Shown one piece after another: positions 58,790 through 64,000 of a stretch of DNA of 64,000 nt. This stretch comes from Paenibacillus sp. V4I3 (GTDB lineage Bacteria > Bacillota > Bacilli > Paenibacillales > NBRC-103111), in NCBI RefSeq assembly GCF_030817215.1, contig NZ_JAUSZA010000001.1, positions 1 to 64,000 of the forward strand, written 5' to 3'. Under the pieces are notes generated by a model. That model saw only the letters and a list, made by a program, of their open reading frames with translations, was not told where the DNA came from and made no database searches. A program made the position numbers and the translations under genes. Position 1 is the first letter of the stretch, and every line of letters begins with the position of its first letter.

Positions 58790-59761
58790 ATGAATATCTC
58801 GCGCTTTATTCGAGAACATAAATCGCAATGGACAGAGCTTGAGCAGCTGCTGATTCAGCTTAGTAAGCGGAAGAGCAGTTTGCAGGCCAGCCAAGTGAAT
58901 CGATTCACTGAACTTTACAAAGTCGCATCTGCTCATCTCGCTACCTTACAAACTCACATGCCTACGGATGAAACAACCCTATATCTGAATCATCTCGTGT
59001 CCCAAGCTCATAATGCGATGTATAAAGAAAATAACAAAAGCAGTAAACAGATGAAGGAGTTTTTCCTCCACTACTTTCCATCGCTAATACGCGCGAGAAG
59101 TCTATTTGTGGGCTTTGCCCTTTTCTTATTTTTGCTTGGTGGGCTGCTCGGCTTCCTGTCTGTATGGAACGATCCATTAAATCTATCCATGATCATGCCA
59201 GGGGCCATGGCCGATAGTATTGACCCTTCCAAAACCGCCGATCCACGCGGCGACCTGCATTCACCACTTGTATCAACAGCCATCATGACGAACAACATTC
59301 GAGTCGCCGTTCTCGCTTTCATAAGCGGTGTAACGCTTGGGATCGGGACCATCTATTTAATGATAAGCAACGGCCTTATTGTAGGAGCATTAGCTGCCGT
59401 TTTCATGCAATCTGGGAAAAGCTATGTATTCTGGGCTTACATATTGCCGCATGGCATTATTGAGCTTACCGCTATTTTCATCGCTGGCGGCGCCGGTTTG
59501 TATATGGGGTATCGATTCTTCGTTCCAGGGCCATATCCGCGCAAACTGCGCTTTCTGGAGTCGGCCAAGGAATCGGCCCAGCTCTTGATCGGCACGATTC
59601 CTTTATTCATCATTGCAGGGATTATTGAAGGTTACATTACACCGTCCACGATGTCGCTTGAGGTTAAATATCTCATAGCCGGAATGACTTTATTGTTACT
59701 CGCACTCTATTACGGATATGGCATTAGTCATCGATCTAAACAAAAACAATTAACGCTATAA
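58790..59761 (+). CDS. spoIIM: SpoIIM-family membrane protein
   Basis: 323 residues. Soluble helical N-terminus of about 100 residues, then five or six helices (RSLFVGFALFLFLLGGLLGF; SGVTLGIGTIYLMISNGLIV ; YILPHGIIELTAIFIAGGAG) typical of the SpoIIM fold; longer N-terminus than sporulation SpoIIM, so it is the paralogue commonly paired with MoxR/DUF58. Overlaps the convergent DUF58 gene stop by six bases. Confidence 0.85.
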   Translation: MNISRFIREHKSQWTELEQLLIQLSKRKSSLQASQVNRFTELYKVASAHLATLQTHMPTDETTLYLNHLVSQAHNAMYKENNKSSKQMKEFFLHYFPSLIRARSLFVGFALFLFLLGGLLGFLSVWNDPLNLSMIMPGAMADSIDPSKTADPRGDLHSPLVSTAIMTNNIRVAVLAFISGVTLGIGTIYLMISNGLIVGALAAVFMQSGKSYVFWAYILPHGIIELTAIFIAGGAGLYMGYRFFVPGPYPRKLRFLESAKESAQLLIGTIPLFIIAGIIEGYITPSTMSLEVKYLIAGMTLLLLALYYGYGISHRSKQKQLTL

Positions 59762-61129
59762 ACGATCTCGCGATTTCAAATCCAAATAAGCATTAACAGC
59801 GCTAAGTGTCAGTTGGTCGGCAGGGACATCCATCACCGGGATGCCACGGCCGGCCATTTTGGTTACATAGGCGTAACGGTCTGTTGTAAATTGGTGGGCA
59901 ATACTTTGCCGATAAGCCTGGCGGCTATCCTCAGCGCGAATACGTACCCATTGATGAAGAAGCGGATCCTGCAAGGACAAGAGCAGCACATGGTGACTTC
60001 TGCGCAATCGCTGCACATATGGCAGCATCTCTTGATCATACAGATAACTTTCCATATCGGAAAATAGCACGACAAGCGAGCGTTTTTTCAGAAAGCGCAG
60101 CACATGAGAGAAGGCGATCTGTGTGTTAGACTCCACGAAATCCGTCCTCAGATCATACACGGCCCTCGTTAACTCCTGAAGATGGGAAAGCCCTTTTCCA
60201 GCCGGTACGTACACTTTCACTTGGCTTGCGTAAGCAATTAACGCTACTTGATCCCCTTGTTTAAGAGCTACGGCAGCAAGTGTTAATGCAGCTTCCAGTG
60301 TCCGGTCAAGCTTCACTTGTCCCTCAAGCTCGATAGCCATTTGCCGACCACAGTCCAACACTAAGGTCACAATCTTTCCTTTTTCCGGCTGGAAAAGGTT
60401 CGTCATCAGCTTCGTCGTGCGAGCAGACGCTTTCCAATTGATATGTCTCATATCGTCGCCTTGCACATAATCACGGATATAATGAAACTCCGAGCCGATA
60501 CGCTGCTTTTTGAATAGTCGCTGGCCTTCTAATATTAATGCATCCTGTACAGCGCCTAGTACACCTCGTACCTGAGATAAATCAGGATAGATATCAATCT
60601 TATCTACCTGTTTCAATCGCACTTGCTTCTTCCAAAGCCCCATGCCTCCGGAGTAGCGCAAGTATACATGTTCGAAGAAGTATTCCCCTCTTTCGAGAGC
60701 CATCGTTGTATAAAAGAAAGAGGCTGAAGTTCCTCGGAACGCGCCGCTCAAATGGTTGCTTACCATGCTGAATGTTTGGGGCAAATGATCCATTAATTCA
60801 ACGTGAACAGACGGCTGTTCCTCGGATTCAAGCTCAAGACCCACCTCAAAGCTGCTTCTGACATCCATCTGCTCCGGAAGTTTGCGCCGGATTCCCCAAC
60901 TGCTGCGTTTAGGAAGCAGTAAAAGATCAATGCCACTTAACACGCAGAGCAGTGCATTCCAGCTCCAGAATACAGGTAGGGCGGCATCAAATATAGAGGC
61001 TATTAACGTGACTACTGCACCTACGAATACGAGTACAATGAATCGGTTCGTTGGCAGGATAAAGTCCTGAAGCAGGAATTTATCGAGGAACCGGAATAGA
61101 GCCGAGCGTCTCTTGGATGATGTGGTCAC
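59756..61129 (-). CDS. DUF58 (VWA-like) membrane-associated protein
   Basis: 457 residues; two N-terminal helices (FIVLVFVGAVVTLIASIFDA; VFWSWNALLCVLSGIDLLL), the DUF58 signature GSEFHYIRDYVQGDDMRHIN WKASART and a VWA-type domain (LVLDCGRQMAIELEGQVKLD; VLFSDMESYLYD). Pairs functionally with MoxR ATPases in envelope or chaperone roles. Overlaps the MoxR gene by 50 bp. Confidence 0.9.
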   Translation of the reverse strand: MTTSSKRRSALFRFLDKFLLQDFILPTNRFIVLVFVGAVVTLIASIFDAALPVFWSWNALLCVLSGIDLLLLPKRSSWGIRRKLPEQMDVRSSFEVGLELESEEQPSVHVELMDHLPQTFSMVSNHLSGAFRGTSASFFYTTMALERGEYFFEHVYLRYSGGMGLWKKQVRLKQVDKIDIYPDLSQVRGVLGAVQDALILEGQRLFKKQRIGSEFHYIRDYVQGDDMRHINWKASARTTKLMTNLFQPEKGKIVTLVLDCGRQMAIELEGQVKLDRTLEAALTLAAVALKQGDQVALIAYASQVKVYVPAGKGLSHLQELTRAVYDLRTDFVESNTQIAFSHVLRFLKKRSLVVLFSDMESYLYDQEMLPYVQRLRRSHHVLLLSLQDPLLHQWVRIRAEDSRQAYRQSIAHQFTTDRYAYVTKMAGRGIPVMDVPADQLTLSAVNAYLDLKSRDRL

Positions 61130-62009
61130 TTGTTCCGCCCTCCAATTCCGCTTGCGGTGTTAACAGCAGTCTGTGCCGCAGTGCAGGTCGCGCTACAAGC
61201 TTAATATCGTCAGGCGTCACATACGTTCGTCCATCCAGTAAGGCCCAAGCTTTACTTGCCATCAGGACGGCAATTCCTGCCCGGGGACTAGCTCCCAGCT
61301 GTATGCGTTTGGACTCGCGGGTCTTGCGAATAATTGTGGCAATATAGGTGTATAAGGATTCCTCCACAACCACATCGGAAAGCCTGCGCTGCAGCTCTGT
61401 GATGCGTTCTGGGGTCAGTATGGCCGCGAGTGACTCCTCTTGATGCTGCCCAAACGGTACGTGGCGGCGAAGAATTTCTACTTCAGCTTCTTCACCAGGA
61501 TAATCAAGCACCAGCTTGAACAAGAAACGATCGAGCTGTGCTTCTGGTAGCGGATAGGTACCTTCGTATTCAACGGGATTTTGGGTGGCTACGACAAAAA
61601 AGGGATTTGGGAGCTTGTACGTATTCCCCTGAATCGTTACTTGGCGCTCTTCCATTGCTTCTAGGAGAGCCGCTTGTGTCTTCGGTCCGGAACGGTTAAT
61701 TTCATCAGCCAATAGAACATTCGTGAAAATAGGACCTTGAATCGTAGTAAATGAATGATCCTGCATATGATAAATGACGCTGCCCGTAATATCTCCGGGC
61801 ATCAGGTCTGGCGTAAATTGAATACGGCGGTAATCGCCGCCTGATAATTCCGCAAGGGTGCGCGCCATCTTGGTCTTTCCTAGACCCGGCACACCTTCCA
61901 GCAGTACATGACCGCCAGCCAATAGGGCGGTGACGAGCAGCCTTATGTTCAGCTTTTGGCCGAACAAGCGCTGCTCCATCGATTGGATTAATTCATTCAT
62001 TGCGCTCAC
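61080..62009 (-). CDS. MoxR-type AAA+ ATPase
   Basis: 309 residues. Walker A GVPGLGKTK, Walker B LADEINRSGPKTQAALLEAM, sensor 1 FVVATQNPVE, Arg finger region LPEAQLDRFL. Acts as a chaperone for VWA/DUF58 partners. Its stop lies 50 bp inside the DUF58 gene, which implies tight coupling. Symbol not assigned because MoxR subfamilies differ. Confidence 0.92.
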   Translation of the reverse strand: MSAMNELIQSMEQRLFGQKLNIRLLVTALLAGGHVLLEGVPGLGKTKMARTLAELSGGDYRRIQFTPDLMPGDITGSVIYHMQDHSFTTIQGPIFTNVLLADEINRSGPKTQAALLEAMEERQVTIQGNTYKLPNPFFVVATQNPVEYEGTYPLPEAQLDRFLFKLVLDYPGEEAEVEILRRHVPFGQHQEESLAAILTPERITELQRRLSDVVVEESLYTYIATIIRKTRESKRIQLGASPRAGIAVLMASKAWALLDGRTYVTPDDIKLVARPALRHRLLLTPQAELEGGTSDHIIQETLGSIPVPR

Positions 62010-63220
62010 TCCTTCTCCAAGTAGGCGATCATCTCGCCCATCTCCCGCGTTCGCTGCACGAACGCTTGGGTGCTCACGCCCCGCTGCTTCGCAGCGCGGG
62101 GCCCAGCAGAGCCGCCGCTAGCAGGCGGCTCCTCCAGCAGGCGCGCGAGCTGCGCCGCCTGCGCCTCAGACATGCGGCCGTGTGCAGCTTCTGCGGCCTG
62201 CAAAGCACTTGCGCTGGGGCTAAGCCCCCAGCGCTGATGCAGCAGCTGCCGCAGGAACAGCTGCTGGTGCGCAAGCGCCTCGTGCTGGTAGCCGAGGCGC
62301 TCGTACCAAGCGGCGACGGCGTGCACGCCTTCGTCGCCGCGGCGAACCGTCCACGCCCGCGGCGTGTAGACGGGGCCAAAGCGCTTCCCGCGCAGCCAGA
62401 GCCACAGCAGCAGCGCGAGACCAAGCTGGCTGCTTGCGAGCACGAGCCACGCGGGGTAGACGGCAAGCAGTCCGGCCTTCGTCCCGAAGCCGTGATGGGT
62501 CTCATCAACCCACACGGCGTCCCAGGACTTCGCGAACAGCGGCCAGATCAATGCGAAATGGGACTCCTGATCAATCGTCCCATTCTGCATCCAGTTCGGG
62601 GTCAGCACCACGGTGATGCTGCCCGAACCTTCTTCTATACGGCTGGCGAGCACGCCGTGTTCATCTTCGAACAGCACCCGCCCGTTTCCACCGGGCTTAA
62701 TCCGGTACGGTGTATCCACCCGTCCCGTCAGCAGCCCCTCTGCTGGCGTGTAATCCGGCGAGACCCTAATCGTCGAGACAGACGTCCTCTCTTCCGTACT
62801 CTCTTTCGCACTCTCTTTCGTACTCTCTTCCGTACTTCCCTTCCCAATCTCCCCCGCCAACACAGTCCCCCAAGGCTCCCACCCTTCGGGCTTGCGATCA
62901 AACAGAACAACATCATTACCCTTCCGAACCCAACCCAACAGCTGCTCGCGATCTGCCTTGGTCACAGCCGACGGCTGTAAGGCAACCAACAGCATCGCTT
63001 CACCATTGGGCAGGTTTTTCCAGTTGAGACGCCATTCCTTTACAGCCTTCTGCTTTGTACTCAGCAGTTCTTTCCAAGCTTTCGTGCCGTCGATATCCGC
63101 CGAGAAGGACAGATAGGGAGGTTGATCTGGGTGCTTTGGCTTTACTAGCCAGTAGCCTAATGCGAGAAATAACAGGATGCTGAGTGCTAGTCCCACATGC
63201 AGCTTATTCAGCCCTCTCAT
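62006..63220 (-). CDS. DUF4350-domain membrane protein
   Basis: About 404 residues from ATG 63220, 9 bases after GGGAGGAGGG. N-terminal helix (KLHVGLALSILLFLALGYWL), a DUF4350 body (LFDRKPEGWEPWG, ALIWPLFAKSWDAVWVDETH HGFG), a second helix near residue 255 and a helical tail. A Ser/Thr/Glu/Lys repeat (about residue 130-150) derives from a 12-bp tandem repeat. The 3' part (62050-62480) is GC-rich. Overlaps the MoxR start by four bases. Confidence 0.82.
   Translation of the reverse strand: MRGLNKLHVGLALSILLFLALGYWLVKPKHPDQPPYLSFSADIDGTKAWKELLSTKQKAVKEWRLNWKNLPNGEAMLLVALQPSAVTKADREQLLGWVRKGNDVVLFDRKPEGWEPWGTVLAGEIGKGSTEESTKESAKESTEERTSVSTIRVSPDYTPAEGLLTGRVDTPYRIKPGGNGRVLFEDEHGVLASRIEEGSGSITVVLTPNWMQNGTIDQESHFALIWPLFAKSWDAVWVDETHHGFGTKAGLLAVYPAWLVLASSQLGLALLLWLWLRGKRFGPVYTPRAWTVRRGDEGVHAVAAWYERLGYQHEALAHQQLFLRQLLHQRWGLSPSASALQAAEAAHGRMSEAQAAQLARLLEEPPASGGSAGPRAAKQRGVSTQAFVQRTREMGEMIAYLEKE
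62786..62833 (-). repeat. 12-bp tandem repeat inside the DUF4350 gene
   Basis: Four units of ACTCTCTTTCGY (coding TEES, TKES, AKES, TEER on the minus strand). In-frame unit length lets copy number change without disrupting the protein. Confidence 0.7.
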
Positions 63221-63857
63221 GTGCAAAGCCCTCCTCCCTGCCGATAACACGGGCAATCTGTTCATACATAGAAGTAAACTGTTCCTCTGTTACAACTTCC
63301 TTGCCATACCAAATGCGTTCAAATAAAAGCGAGCTATCATGGAACAAAGGGACTAGGGAAGAAGCTGAACCTCCCAGCTCCTCCGCATACTCCCAGTTCG
63401 TCTTCCATTTCTCCACACGAATCATACGTTTAGCTTCCATAAAGAACAGAAGTGACAGAAAGACCGAGCGTACGCCCTCTCTCCAGTCCCCAGTTCCCCT
63501 TAGCTCCGCTGCTTGCTGCCAATAGAAGCGATAAGAACGGCTAATTTCTCCTACAGGCAAGTAAGCATCAGAGCGGATTCTCTTTTGCCAAATAATTTGC
63601 TTCAAGAACCAATAAATCGCAAATGCAGCAATTCCAAGAAGTGTAACGACAACACCAACTGTCATCCAGTCCGTTACCGAATCAGAAACTTGAAAATCTG
63701 GCAGCCAGCTCCGTATTTTACGAAAAAGCGGCTTCAACCATGCCCAGAACGAGCTGTTCTCTTTGACCTTATAAGCCGTATATTCGCTTTGATTTAAGAT
63801 TTGATTTAATTGCTCTTTATCCTCTTGCAAAGAAGTCGCTAAAGCTGCATTAATCAT
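63204..63857 (-). CDS. DUF4129-domain protein
   Basis: 217 residues; one transmembrane helix (VTDWMTVGVVVTLLGIAAFA) and a C-terminal DUF4129 domain (ISRSYRFYWQQAAELRGTGD ... FHDSSLLFERIWYGKEVVTE). Usually encoded with transglutaminase/MoxR/DUF58 genes as here. Its ATG overlaps the stop of the upstream gene, and its end overlaps the DUF4350 start. Confidence 0.82.
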   Translation of the reverse strand: MINAALATSLQEDKEQLNQILNQSEYTAYKVKENSSFWAWLKPLFRKIRSWLPDFQVSDSVTDWMTVGVVVTLLGIAAFAIYWFLKQIIWQKRIRSDAYLPVGEISRSYRFYWQQAAELRGTGDWREGVRSVFLSLLFFMEAKRMIRVEKWKTNWEYAEELGGSASSLVPLFHDSSLLFERIWYGKEVVTEEQFTSMYEQIARVIGREEGFAHERAE

Positions 63858-64000
63858 TCTTTTTATCCAAGTCTATCGGACGAAGATCTTCAAAAGTATC
63901 AAACGGCTCCAGTTCTTCCGCTGGTTCAGTTGGAGAAGTTTGTATGGTGCTTTCAATCAACGACTCAAGTCCCAGCCCCTCATTACGAACCTTTAGATCG
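63850..64000 (-). CDS. C-terminus of an upstream gene in the same operon (partial)
   Basis: The last 49 codons of a minus-strand gene enter from the right window edge (EGLGLESLIESTIQTSPTEP, then EELEPFDTFEDLRPIDLDKK). Acidic tail, stop TAA at 63850. In related loci this position is often taken by a membrane glycerophosphodiester-phosphodiesterase-domain protein; that identity cannot be judged from this fragment. Confidence 0.55.
   Translation of the reverse strand, partial: DLKVRNEGLGLESLIESTIQTSPTEPAEELEPFDTFEDLRPIDLDKKND

Noticed and set aside
62000..62980. 326-codon plus-strand frame opposite the DUF4350 gene
   Set aside because: Low-complexity antisense frame in GC-rich DNA.

Overview
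The window looks like a chromosomal segment of a spore-forming Bacillota bacterium, most probably Paenibacillus or a close relative. The basis is inference from gene content: YesM/YesN-type two-component systems beside lipoprotein-dependent sugar ABC transporters, a YjcZ-like small protein, an exosporium-protein-C-like jelly roll, a SpoIIM-family gene with DUF58/MoxR/DUF4129 partners, B. subtilis-type ClpP, and frequent TTG/GTG starts behind strong GGAGG ribosome binding sites.

Layout. 1-7.4 kb is an AT-rich, partly decayed accessory island on the minus strand: a membrane-anchored protein with three BamE/SmpA-like repeats, a winged-helix protein, HNH, EEP and GIY-YIG-like nucleases, small unknowns, and relics of a methyltransferase and a zinc-ribbon protein. 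7.6-9.2 kb is a host gene, the 23S rRNA methyltransferase rlmCD. About 9.4-19.28 kb is a Tn7-like transposon: tnsA-tnsB-tnsC-tniQ on the minus strand, a larger TnsD-like gene facing them, small regulators, and an unexpected free-standing TnsB C-terminal-domain-like protein. Its right end is well defined by four 20-bp TnsB-type sites ending at 19279, about 20 bp from the promoter of a host operon (ArsR-like HTH, small hypothetical, clpP). No convincing left end was found, and no cas gene or CRISPR array is present.

21-27.4 kb encodes a sugar ABC transporter with a YesM/YesN two-component system whose response regulator is frameshifted. 27.6-28.7 kb is an M24 peptidase. 28.8-35.7 kb is a Tad/Flp-type pilus operon (cpaB, tadZ, cpaF/tadA, tadB, tadC, two tiny pilin-like genes missed by ordinary ORF calling, and two pseudopilin-like genes). 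Its leader can fold into mutually exclusive terminator and antiterminator hairpins. 35.9-38.8 kb holds a PfkB fructokinase, a TetR regulator and a YhgE/Pip membrane protein behind a consensus promoter with twin operators.

39.1-47.5 kb is a fructan / difructose-anhydride locus: an inulin fructotransferase (GH91-like, active-site Asp and Glu visible), a GH32 beta-fructosidase, an ABC importer, a divergent AraC regulator with a cre-like site, and two broken genes (a GH172-like hydrolase N-terminus and a ROK fructokinase C-terminus). The intact PfkB fructokinase nearby may cover the lost ROK kinase.

47.5-58.7 kb is ordinary chromosome: spore-related small proteins, an MBL hydrolase, a thioredoxin-like protein, DedA, a LysR/HPP pair, a cupredoxin, alpha-galactosidase melA with its AraC regulator, an ExsC-like protein, a Dabb protein, an NAD(P)-binding protein and an RDD membrane protein. 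58.7-64 kb carries the SpoIIM / DUF58 / MoxR / DUF4350 / DUF4129 set, cut by the window edge.
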